Source: Massilia sp. 9096 (GTDB taxonomy: Bacteria; Pseudomonadota; Gammaproteobacteria; Burkholderiales; Burkholderiaceae_D). Taken from it: 64,000 nucleotides of DNA. Location of the stretch: the NCBI RefSeq assembly GCF_000745265.1, contig NZ_JQNN01000001.1, positions 2,728,001 to 2,792,000 on the forward strand. Direction: 5' to 3'. Under the pieces are notes generated by a model. The model saw nothing but the letters and a program-made list of their open reading frames with translations. It ran no database searches and had not been told where the DNA came from. A program made the translations under genes and the position numbers. The number at the start of each line of letters is the position of its first letter. The stretch's first letter is position 1. Shown here one piece after another: positions 57,180 through 64,000 of this stretch.

Positions 57180-57228
57180 CGCGCCCGCCGGGGCCGCCAT
57201 CGTGCGGTCCGGCGGGCGCGTTTCATTT
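57180..57228 (+). terminator. Rho-independent terminator after the disordered-protein gene
   Basis: Perfect 12-bp stem CGCGCCCGCCGG / CCGGCGGGCGCG with a 17-base loop containing a small inner stem, then TTTCATTT. Moderate T tract. Confidence 0.75.
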
Positions 57229-57362
57229 CCCGCCCTTCCCGCGCGCGTCGCGCGCACGTAGCCAACGCTCAGTTGACGCAGATTCAAGCCGGGCGCGTAT
57301 CGCTGAACCGAGCAGCCCGGCATCGCTCCAAGTGGTCAGGTAGAACAACCACGAGCCAACGC

Positions 57363-57416
57363 GATGCCCTCGATGCCTTCGATGTCCTCGATGTCCCCGA
57401 TGTGCCCGATGTCCAC
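57363..57416 (+). repeat. Six 9-bp tandem units upstream of the glycan operon
   Basis: Units GATGCCCTC, GATGCCTTC, GATGTCCTC, GATGTCCCC, GATGTGCCC and GATGTCCAC follow each other without gaps, ending 42 bases before the first glycosyltransferase ATG. In that gene's frame they would read as D-x-x tripeptides with no stop, so slippage could tune expression. Nothing else was recognised in the 57131-57458 gap apart from the terminator. Confidence 0.75.
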
Positions 57417-57458
57417 GGCGTTGCCGATACCGGCCGACACCAGCCCAGCGGTCACGCC

Positions 57459-58427
57459 ATGCGCCGATTGAACGTCCTCACCTGGCACACGCACGGCAGC
57501 TACCTGTATTACCTGTCGCAGGCGCCGCACGAGTTCCACGTCCTGATGAAACCGGGCCGGCCGCCCGGTTATGGCGGGCGCTGCGGACCGTTTCCCTTCG
57601 GCCCCAATGTGCACGACCTGCCCGCCGAACAAGCGCGCACGCGCGCATTCGACTGCATCCTGTTCCAGGAAGACCATCACTGGGAAAAAGACCAGTTCGA
57701 GCTGCTCACGCCCGCGCAGCGCGCCCTGCCGCGCATCTACCTCGAGCACGATCCGCCGCGCGCGCATGCCGGCACCGCATCCCAGGCCTGGGTCAGCGAC
57801 ATCCGCCACCCGGTCGACGACCCAGGCGTGCTGCTGGTCCACGTCACGCGTTTCAACGACCTGATGTGGGACAGCGGCGCGACGCCCACGCGCGTGATCG
57901 AGCACGGGGTCATGCTGCCGGCCGGCGTGCGCTACAGCGGCGAACTCGAACGCGGATTGACGATCACCAACCACTTGGCGCGGCGCGGGCGGCGCATGGG
58001 CGCCGACCTGTTCGCCCAGCTGCGCACGCAGGCGCCGCTCGACCTGCTCGGCATGGACAGCGGCGCGCTGGGCGGCATCGGCGAGCTCGCGCATCCGCAG
58101 CTGCCGGCCTTCGCGGCGCGCTACCGCTTCCTGTTCAGTCCGATCCGCTATTCCAGCCTCAGCCTGTCCACCCTCGAGGCCATGATGGCCGGGATGCCGG
58201 TCGTCGCGCTGGCGACCACCGAGATGGCGAGCGTCGTGCGCGACGGCGAATCCGGTTTTGCGGCCCTCGATCCCGGCCAGCTGCTGGCGCCGATGCAGGC
58301 CCTGCTGCGCGATGCCGCCCTGGCGCGCCGGCTGGGGGCCAACGCGCGCCGCACCGCGCTCGAGCGCTTCTCCATCGGCCGCTTCAGCGCCGACTGGGAC
58401 GCCGCGCTGCGTGACGTCACCCGCTAG
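57459..58427 (+). CDS. GT-B-fold glycosyltransferase (CgeB-like), first gene of glycan operon
   Basis: 322 residues from ATG 57459. The N-domain starts RRLNVLTWHTHGSYLYYLSQ and contains IYLEHDPPRAH. The C-domain carries SSLSLSTLEAMMAGMPVVALATTEMASVVRDGESGF, the nucleotide-sugar binding region of family-4-type transferases. Donor and acceptor are unknown. There is no signal or membrane helix, so it acts at the cytoplasmic face. It is separated by 11 bases from the next transferase, starting a five-gene operon. Confidence 0.82.
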   Translation: MRRLNVLTWHTHGSYLYYLSQAPHEFHVLMKPGRPPGYGGRCGPFPFGPNVHDLPAEQARTRAFDCILFQEDHHWEKDQFELLTPAQRALPRIYLEHDPPRAHAGTASQAWVSDIRHPVDDPGVLLVHVTRFNDLMWDSGATPTRVIEHGVMLPAGVRYSGELERGLTITNHLARRGRRMGADLFAQLRTQAPLDLLGMDSGALGGIGELAHPQLPAFAARYRFLFSPIRYSSLSLSTLEAMMAGMPVVALATTEMASVVRDGESGFAALDPGQLLAPMQALLRDAALARRLGANARRTALERFSIGRFSADWDAALRDVTR

Positions 58428-58438
58428 CAGGAACCCAC

Positions 58439-59749
58439 ATGAAACTCAACGACCAAGTGCTGCCCGACACGCGTGTCCACGCCTTGCGCCGGATCGCCCT
58501 CATCAGCGACCACGCCTCGCCGCTCGCAGCGCCCGGCAGCATCGACTGCGGCGGCCAGAACGTCTACGTCGCCCACCTCGCGCGCGAACTGGCGCTGGCC
58601 GGCTACGGCGTGGACGTGTTCACCCGGCGCGACGCGGCCGGCCAGAAGCAGCTGGTGCGCTGGCGCGAGAACCTGCGCGTGGTCAACGTGCCGGCCGGAC
58701 CGGCGCACTTCGTGCCCAAGGAGCAGATGCTGCCCCACGTCAGGGCGTTCGCCCGCTTCGCCACGCGCTTTGCGCGCCGCCAGGAGGCGGCCTATGACAT
58801 CGTCCACGCCAATTTCTTCATGTCGGGCATGGTCGCCCAGCACCTCAAGCAGGCGCTCGGCATTCCCTTCGTCATCACCTTCCACGCCCTCGGCCAGGTG
58901 CGCCGCCTGGCCCAGGGCGCGGCCGATGCCTTCCCGCCCGCGCGCGTGCGCATCGAGAGCCTGCTGATGCGCCAGGCCGACCGCATCATCGCCGAATGCG
59001 CGCAGGACCGGCAGGACATGGAGCAGCTGTACGGCGCCAGCCCAGAGCGCATCGACGTCGCGCCGTGCGGCTTCGACCCCGCAGAGCTATGGCCGGCCGA
59101 GCAGGCCGAGGCGCGCCGCATGCTCGGCGTCGCGCCCGGGCGCTTCACCGTGCTGCAGCTCGGCCGCATCGTGCCGCGCAAGGGCGTCGACACCGTCATC
59201 CAGGCCACCGCCCTGCTGCGCAGCCTGCACGCCATCGACGCGCAGCTGCTGGTGGCAGGCGGCGAGGTGCATGCGGATGGCCGCCAGGGACTGGAACTGG
59301 CGCGCCTGCGTGCGCTCGCGGACACGCTGGGCATCGGCGAACACGTGCACTTCCTCGGCCAGCAGCCGCGCGCCGCGCTGCGCCACTGCTACGGCGCCGC
59401 CGACGTCTTCGTGACCACGCCCTGGTACGAGCCCTTCGGCATCACGCCGGTCGAAGCCATGGCCTGCGCGCGCCCCGTGATCGGGTCCGAAGTGGGCGGC
59501 ATCAAGAGCACCGTGGTCGACGGCGGCACCGGTTTCCTGGTGCCGTCGCGCGACCCGCAGGCGGTCGCGGCCCGCCTCGCCACGCTGTACGCCAACCCTC
59601 GGCTCGCGCGCAGCATGGGCGAAGCCGGCCTGCGGCGCGCCTACCGCCACTACACCTGGCGCACCGTCGCCCAGCAGGTCGCCGCGGTCTACGGCGCCGT
59701 GCTGGACGAGGCGCGCAGCCCCTTTTTCATCGACCTGACCCAATCCTAG
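58439..59749 (+). CDS. Family-4 glycosyltransferase
   Basis: 436 residues. The N-domain has LISDHASPLAAPGSIDCGGQNVYVAHLARELALAGY, the glycine loop of the sucrose-phosphate-synthase/MshA-like group. The C-domain has LQLGRIVPRKGVDTVIQA and TPWYEPFGITPVEAMACARPVIGSEVGG with the E-x7-E donor site. It would build a cytoplasmic sugar intermediate. Eight bases separate it from the SDR gene. The first frame start ATG 58439 follows a weak site (AGCAGG). Confidence 0.9.
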   Translation: MKLNDQVLPDTRVHALRRIALISDHASPLAAPGSIDCGGQNVYVAHLARELALAGYGVDVFTRRDAAGQKQLVRWRENLRVVNVPAGPAHFVPKEQMLPHVRAFARFATRFARRQEAAYDIVHANFFMSGMVAQHLKQALGIPFVITFHALGQVRRLAQGAADAFPPARVRIESLLMRQADRIIAECAQDRQDMEQLYGASPERIDVAPCGFDPAELWPAEQAEARRMLGVAPGRFTVLQLGRIVPRKGVDTVIQATALLRSLHAIDAQLLVAGGEVHADGRQGLELARLRALADTLGIGEHVHFLGQQPRAALRHCYGAADVFVTTPWYEPFGITPVEAMACARPVIGSEVGGIKSTVVDGGTGFLVPSRDPQAVAARLATLYANPRLARSMGEAGLRRAYRHYTWRTVAQQVAAVYGAVLDEARSPFFIDLTQS

Positions 59750-59757
59750 GAGCCCTC

Positions 59758-60570
59758 ATGGCCGATCGCTTTGCCGACAGTCCCGACGCCGCCGCCGCAT
59801 CCACCGCCGTCACCGCAGCCCCTGCCTCGCCCAGCCTGGCGGACAAGGTCGCCTTCGTCACCGGCGCAGCCAGCGGCCTGGGCGCCGCGCTGACCGACGT
59901 CCTCGCAGCTGCCGGCGCCCACATCGTGGCCGCCGATCTGCGCGCCGAGGCCCTGCAGGCGCGCATCACGTGCCTGCGCGAGCGCGGCGTGCGCGCGCAC
60001 GGCCTGGCCTTCGACGTCGGCGATGCCGCCGCGGTCCGCGCCGCGGTCGACGAATGCCTCGCGCACATGGGCGGCCTGGACATCCTGGTCAACAACGCCG
60101 GCACCGACGTCACGCTGCCGATCGACGCGCTGTCCGAGCAGGACTGGCTGCGCGTGATCGGCACCAACCTGAACGGGCCCTTCCTGCTGTCCAGGGCCGC
60201 GGCCGGCCACATGCGCAGCCGCAGCGCCAACGGCGGCACCGGCGGCGGCGACATCGTCAACATCGCCTCCACCGCCGCCAAGCGCGCCTGGCCCAACGCC
60301 AGCGCCTACCACGCCAGCAAATGGGGCCTGCTCGGGCTGTCGCACGCGCTGCACGCCGAACTGCGCCCCCACGGCATCCGCGTCACCGCGGTCGTCGCCG
60401 GCGGCATGCGCACCCCATTCCTGCTCGAGCGCTTTCCCGACCTCGACGCCGCCCGGCTGCAGGACCCGGTCAACGTGGCGCGGGCGATCGTCCAGGTGCT
60501 GTTGCTGCCGCGCGAGACCGTCATCCCCGAACTGACCGTCCTGCCGATGCAGGAACCCTCCTGGCCCTGA
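59758..60570 (+). CDS. Short-chain dehydrogenase/reductase
   Basis: 270 residues. After a low-complexity Ala-rich leader, the NAD(P) fold TGAASGLGAAL, NNAG in ILVNNAGTDV, the catalytic Ser in NIASTAAK and Y-x3-K in AYHASKWG are all present. The PWP-type C-terminus (PMQEPSWP) is as in classical SDRs. In this context it probably modifies a sugar or nucleotide-sugar intermediate. Fifteen bases precede the HAD gene. Confidence 0.92.
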   Translation: MADRFADSPDAAAASTAVTAAPASPSLADKVAFVTGAASGLGAALTDVLAAAGAHIVAADLRAEALQARITCLRERGVRAHGLAFDVGDAAAVRAAVDECLAHMGGLDILVNNAGTDVTLPIDALSEQDWLRVIGTNLNGPFLLSRAAAGHMRSRSANGGTGGGDIVNIASTAAKRAWPNASAYHASKWGLLGLSHALHAELRPHGIRVTAVVAGGMRTPFLLERFPDLDAARLQDPVNVARAIVQVLLLPRETVIPELTVLPMQEPSWP

Positions 60571-60585
60571 GTCGCGCGACCGCCT

Positions 60586-61149
60586 ATGAAAGCAGTCTTC
60601 ATCGACAAGGACGGCACGCTGGTCGACGACATCCCGTACAACGTCGAGCCGCGCCGCATCCTGCTCAGCAGCGGCGCCGCGCCCGCATTACGCCTGCTGG
60701 CGCGGCTCGACTACCGCCTGTTCGTCATCACCAACCAGGCCGGGATCGCCCTCGGCCGCTTCCGGGAATCGGCCATGGAGGCGGTGCACGACCGGCTGCA
60801 GGACCTGTTGTTCCGCGAGGAGCTGACGCTGGCGGGGTTCTACTATTGTCCGCACCACCCGGAAGGCAAGGTGGCGCCCTACGCCGGCGACTGCCACTGC
60901 CGCAAGCCCAAGCCCGGCCTGTTGCTGCAGGCCGCGCTCGACCACGGTATCGACCTGCGCGCCTCGTGGATGATCGGCGACATCCTGCACGACGTCGAAG
61001 CCGGCAATCGCGCCGGCTGCCGCACCGTGCTGCTCGACAACGGCAACGAGACCGAATGGCGGCTCGGCCCGCGCCGCGTCCCGACGCGCATGGCGCCCGA
61101 CCTGTATGCGGCGGCGGTGCTGATCGCCAGCCATGGAGAACAGGCATGA
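60586..61149 (+). CDS. HAD-IIIA phosphatase, GmhB-like
   Basis: 187 residues. Motif I FIDKDGTLVDD (nucleophile and acid Asp), motif II VITNQAGI, the zinc-site loop CPHHPEGKVAPYAGDCHCRKPKPG (Cys/His ligands, Lys of motif III) and MIGDILHDVEAGNRAGC of motif IV, as in D-glycero-D-manno-heptose-1,7-bisphosphate phosphatase and histidinol phosphatase. Between a dehydrogenase and a GT9 transferase it points to heptose chemistry, but no gmhA/hldE is present. It overlaps the GT9 start by ATGA. Confidence 0.88.
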   Translation: MKAVFIDKDGTLVDDIPYNVEPRRILLSSGAAPALRLLARLDYRLFVITNQAGIALGRFRESAMEAVHDRLQDLLFREELTLAGFYYCPHHPEGKVAPYAGDCHCRKPKPGLLLQAALDHGIDLRASWMIGDILHDVEAGNRAGCRTVLLDNGNETEWRLGPRRVPTRMAPDLYAAAVLIASHGEQA

Positions 61150-62381
61150 GCGCGCGCATGCGTCCGGGCATGAGCAACGGCATGAGTGCGCTCGCGAGTC
61201 CGCTCGTGAGTCCATGCCTGACCCCCGCCTGGCAAGCGGCGCGCAAGATCCTGTGCGTGCGCCTCGACTCGCTCGGCGACGTGCTGATGTGCACGCCCGC
61301 TTTGCGCGCGCTACGCGAGGGCGCGCCGGACCGGTCGCTGACCCTGCTCGGCTCGCCGTCCGGCGCCGCGGCCGCGCCGTTCATCCCCGAACTCGACGAC
61401 GTCATCGTGTACCAGGCGCCATGGATGAAGGCCGGCGATCGGCCAGCGGAGGCGTCTCAGGCGGCGGACGCGACGGACGCAGGCATGGCGGCGAACATGG
61501 CGGCGACGCTGGCCGCACACCGCTTCGATGCCGCCGTCATCTTTACCGCCTACACGCAAAGCGCCTTGCCGGCTGCGCTACTGTGCCACCAGGCCGGTAT
61601 CCCGCTGCGGCTCGCGCACTGCCGCGAAAATCCGTATGCCCTGCTGAGCGACTGGGTGGAGGAGCCGGAGCCTGCCAGCATGGTGCGCCACGAAGTGCAG
61701 CGCCAGCTCGACCTGGTCAGGAAAGTCGGTTGCCGCACTCCCGACATCGGCTTGTCGTTCGCGCCGCGCCCTGGCGACGCCGAAGCGGCGCAGGCCCGGC
61801 TGCGTTCGCTGGGCATCGCGCCCGGCCAGCGCTGGCTGCTGCTGCATCCGGGCGCCAGCGCGGCCTCGCGCCGCTATCCGGCCGATGCCTGGGCGGCGTC
61901 GATCCGCCTGCTGGCGCGCGGCACCGGGCTGCCGATGGTACTGACCGGCAGCAGTGCCGAGGTCGAGCTGGTCGAAGGCATCCGCGCCGCCTGCGGCATG
62001 CCGACGCATTCGCTGGCCGGCCGGCTCGATCTCGGCCAGCTGGGCGCCCTGCTGCGCATGGCCACGGTCGCCGTCACGAACAACACCGGGCCGGCCCACA
62101 TCGCGGCGGCCGTGGGCACGCCGCTGGTCGACCTGTATGCGCTCACCAATCCACAGCACACGCCCTGGCACGTGCGCAACCGGGTGCTGTTCCAGGACGT
62201 GCCGTGCCGCTTCTGCTTCAAGAGCAGCTGCCCGGCCGGGCATCACGCCTGCCTGGTCGGGGTCGCGCCGGAGCGCGTGCTGGAGGCAGTGGCCAGCCTG
62301 CTGCAGCCGGCCCGACCGCGCATCGATATCGCCGACGAAGCGTGGCCCGACACCGAGAAACTCGATGTCAGCGCTGGCTGA
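61146..62381 (+). CDS. Family-9 (heptosyltransferase-like) glycosyltransferase
   Basis: 411 residues. After a Met/Ser-rich, probably disordered leader (first 25 residues), KILCVRLDSLGDVLMCTPALRAL is the GT9 opening. A second domain has LLLHPGASAASRRYPADAWAA, VLTGSSAEVELVEG and AVTNNTGPAHIAAAVGTPLVDLYA (the GPxH donor site). A four-Cys segment CRFCFKSSCPAGHHAC near 350 recalls relatives with zinc-like clusters. Such enzymes add heptose in LPS core or related glycans. It ends the operon. Confidence 0.9.
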   Translation: MSARMRPGMSNGMSALASPLVSPCLTPAWQAARKILCVRLDSLGDVLMCTPALRALREGAPDRSLTLLGSPSGAAAAPFIPELDDVIVYQAPWMKAGDRPAEASQAADATDAGMAANMAATLAAHRFDAAVIFTAYTQSALPAALLCHQAGIPLRLAHCRENPYALLSDWVEEPEPASMVRHEVQRQLDLVRKVGCRTPDIGLSFAPRPGDAEAAQARLRSLGIAPGQRWLLLHPGASAASRRYPADAWAASIRLLARGTGLPMVLTGSSAEVELVEGIRAACGMPTHSLAGRLDLGQLGALLRMATVAVTNNTGPAHIAAAVGTPLVDLYALTNPQHTPWHVRNRVLFQDVPCRFCFKSSCPAGHHACLVGVAPERVLEAVASLLQPARPRIDIADEAWPDTEKLDVSAG

Positions 62382-62400
62382 CCCGGGCTGTATTGCAAGC

Positions 62401-62610
62401 CTACGCGTTGTTGCCTACGTTGTTGCCCACGTTGTTGCCCACGTTGTTGCCCAGGTTATTACGCGCTTTGTTGGCGGCGCCGGACAAACCGCGGAACAGC
62501 TGGTGTGGTGTAGCCGGCCAAGGTCGTGCCCTCGAACGCCGTCAGCGTGCCGCCGTCGATGGCGATGCGCCTGGCCGCTTGCGATAAGCGGACTCGACGG
62601 CAGCGACAAT
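62401..62610 (-). pseudogene. Degraded coding relic ending in GNNV repeats
   Basis: Read on the minus strand, one frame gives RIAIDGGTLTAFEGTTLAGYTTP and then, shifted by one base, GLSGAANKARNNLGNNV continues into tetrapeptide GNNV repeats and a TAG at 62401. The two parts would join if one base were restored near 62500. The upstream part of any gene is lost before about 62610. No family is assigned. The remaining gap (to 62749) shows no gene. Confidence 0.35.
62405..62452. repeat. 12-bp tandem repeat, four units
   Basis: CGTTGTTGCCTA followed by three copies of CGTTGTTGCCCA, then a degenerate partial unit. On the minus strand it encodes the GNNV repeats of the relic above. Confidence 0.85.
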
Positions 62611-62749
62611 CTATCTATGGAGGATGGGCTCAGCAAGTCGCTGCGAGTGCGAACTGTTGAGTTATATCGACGAGTTGCCAGAAACTTCGTTCAGTCTGGA
62701 ACAAAATTGAGGAAATGCAATGCACTAACGGACGATTTCAGGCGCCTGT

Positions 62750-63307
62750 TCAGGCACACATCGCCTTCAGTTCGCGGTAGGCGTCGTCGAGCCGGCGCCC
62801 CAGCCCAATGCTATCGTCTTCGAGCCAGGCGACGGTGGCGTGTACGAACGCCGCCATGCCGGTGCGCGCTGCAAGTACCGCCTGCAGCCCGCCCACGCCG
62901 CGCGCCACCAGCGCCTCGGCCAGGGCGTCGGTCAAGGCGGCCAGCTTGGCCAGTTCGCGTTCGTACAAGGCAGGCGTGCTGAAAATGATGTCATGCCGCG
63001 GCTTCGCGAACGGCCGGTTTCCCTCCAGCAGCGTCTGCACGCCGTGGAACGCATGAAACAAGGTGTCGAGCGGCCCGGATGCAGGGGGCACCGCGGCGAT
63101 CGCCTCGACCAGCGCCGCCCGCAGGATGGGCTCGCCATCGAACAGGACTTCTCGCTTGTCTGGAAATTGCCGGAAGAAAGTGCGCTCGGTCACCCCAGCG
63201 CGCGCCGCGATCTCCGCTGCCGTCGTTTGTTCGTACCCTTTTTCGCGAAACAGATCCAGCGCAGCCTGCTGCAGCCGGCTGCGCGCGTCGCCTTCGCTCT
63301 TCGCCAC
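62750..63307 (-). CDS. TetR-family transcriptional regulator
   Basis: 185 residues. HTH (about 9-55): LQQAALDLFREKGYEQTTAAEIAARAGVTERTFFRQFPDKREVL. The C-terminal domain resembles small TetR regulators of SDR/monooxygenase genes. It is divergent from a dehydratase-like gene with two identical operators between them, so it likely represses both; the inducer is unknown. Confidence 0.9.
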   Translation of the reverse strand: MAKSEGDARSRLQQAALDLFREKGYEQTTAAEIAARAGVTERTFFRQFPDKREVLFDGEPILRAALVEAIAAVPPASGPLDTLFHAFHGVQTLLEGNRPFAKPRHDIIFSTPALYERELAKLAALTDALAEALVARGVGGLQAVLAARTGMAAFVHATVAWLEDDSIGLGRRLDDAYRELKAMCA

Positions 63308-63320
63308 TTCAATCTCCTGT

Positions 63321-63376
63321 TGTCAGTCACTGACATCGTGATTATACTCGACCCACCGCAATGTCAGTCACTGACA
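63321..63376. promoter_or_regulatory. Two identical TetR operators in the divergent promoter
   Basis: TGTCAGTCACTGACA occurs twice (63321-63335 and 63362-63376), each a perfect 7-bp inverted repeat around a central C, 41 bp apart. One is 13 bases from the tetR start, the other 33 before the divergent gene. Confidence 0.88.
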
Positions 63377-63409
63377 TCGCGTTCATCCCACCATCATGAA
63401 GGAGATACC

Positions 63410-64000
63410 ATGCGAGTGTTTTTGACGGGAGCAAACGGCTGGGTCGGCTCAGCCATCACGCGCGAACTGCTCGGCGCCGGTCATTCGGTCGTCGGGCTGG
63501 TGCGTTCGCAACAGAATGCGCAGGCGTTCGCGGCCGCCGGCGGCACGCCCTTGCTCGGGTCGCTGAGCGATCTGGCGGTGCTGCGTAAGGGCGCCGGCGA
63601 TGCCGACGGCATCATCCATACCGCTTTCGGCCTCGACCTCGCGCGCATCGCCGAATTGGCCGAGGAAGACCGCCAGGCCATCGAGATCTTCGGCGAGGTC
63701 TGCGCCGGGTCGACCCGGCCGATCGTCGTCACCAGCGGCGTGCTGCTGACGCCGCCCGGCGTGACGTTCACCGAAGACGCCAGGCCGCCGGTCGACCCCG
63801 CCTTCCCGCGGGCGTCCGAGCAGACCGCATTTGCGCTGGCCGAACGCGGACTGCACGCATCCGTGGTGAGGCTGCCGCGCTCCACGCACGGCAGCGGCGA
63901 ACGCCATGGTTTCATTCCCATGCTGGCGGCCGTCGCACGCGAAAAAGGCGTGTCGGCGTATATCGGCGATGGCCAGAACCTGTGGCCTGCCGGGCACCGG
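63410..64000 (+). CDS. NAD(P)-dependent epimerase/dehydratase (atypical SDR), cut by window end
   Basis: The frame is open from ATG 63410 (GGAG six bases upstream) to the window end, 197 codons. MRVFLTGANGWVGSAI is the atypical-SDR nucleotide fold, with GIIHTAF and IVVTSG strands and a C-terminal part not seen here. Related enzymes reduce small carbonyls or modify sugars. It is divergent from the TetR gene and probably induced by the same ligand. No stop codon is in the window, so length and end are unknown. Confidence 0.88.
   Translation, partial: MRVFLTGANGWVGSAITRELLGAGHSVVGLVRSQQNAQAFAAAGGTPLLGSLSDLAVLRKGAGDADGIIHTAFGLDLARIAELAEEDRQAIEIFGEVCAGSTRPIVVTSGVLLTPPGVTFTEDARPPVDPAFPRASEQTAFALAERGLHASVVRLPRSTHGSGERHGFIPMLAAVAREKGVSAYIGDGQNLWPAGHR

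Noticed and set aside
62405..62452. Possible CRISPR array
   Set aside because: 12-bp units follow each other with no spacers; this is a coding-type tandem repeat.

Overview
The window is high-GC, gene-dense chromosomal DNA, probably from a Betaproteobacterium of the Oxalobacteraceae (Massilia/Telluria type). This rests on the gntR-sdhCDAB-sdhE-gltA block facing mdh, a CoA-ester-lyase-like gene and acnA, on the DUF2863 and DUF3297 genes, on two PEP-CTERM proteins and on the strong GC3 codon bias. The family-level placement is an inference. I saw no rRNA, tRNA, CRISPR array or transposase.

Layout. 1-4.6 kb: a Fur-box-headed operon (PepSY membrane protein, DUF2271, DUF4198, ApbE flavin transferase, membrane-anchored diflavin reductase) that reads as a trans-envelope flavin electron chain for ferric iron; the DUF2271 protein carries an ApbE-type flavinylation motif. 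A beheaded VOC gene follows. 5.5-9.1 kb: a soluble chemoreceptor with four PAS domains and a triple-CheW protein. 9.1-12.3 kb: a BaeSR-like two-component pair (kinase frameshifted), a frameshifted proline-rich exported protein and a small oxidoreductase-like protein. 12.3-15.2 kb: arsR-arsC-arsB-arsH with an operator. 15.2-25.2 kb: mixed genes (outer-membrane protein, CHRD PEP-CTERM protein, gluQ, FKBP, NTF2-like protein, a tandem paralogue pair, isochorismatase with a divergent TetR, YedK, DMT exporter with a divergent Lrp, lectin-like PEP-CTERM protein, DUF3297).

25.2-37.2 kb: the TCA-cycle block. gltA, sdhE, sdhB, sdhA, sdhD, sdhC and gntR run on the minus strand; mdh, the CoA lyase, an MliC-like protein and acnA run on the plus strand. 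A perfect 16-bp palindrome between gntR and mdh is the likely GntR operator. 37.2-40.4 kb: a Fur-box-associated TonB receptor with PiuC. 40.5-41.8 kb: DUF2863.

42-48.2 kb: a type VI secretion module (VgrG, lipase effector broken by a one-base shift, Tli4-like immunity lipoprotein, PAAR) that is visibly more AT-rich in its middle. 48.2-55.3 kb: minus-strand oxidoreductase, sorbosone-dehydrogenase-like, DUF2231, serine hydrolase, CYTH and M14 carboxypeptidase genes. 55.5-57.2 kb: a KGG stress protein diverging from a long disordered hydrophilic protein with a sigma-S-like -10 box. 57.4-62.4 kb: a compact five-gene glycan operon (two GT-B transferases, SDR, HAD-IIIA phosphatase, GT9). 62.4-64 kb: a short degraded coding relic, then a TetR gene and a divergent, window-truncated NAD(P)-dependent epimerase/dehydratase sharing two identical operators.

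Three genes carry single-base shifts of the same polarity, so either this strain is accumulating lesions or the assembly has residual deletions.
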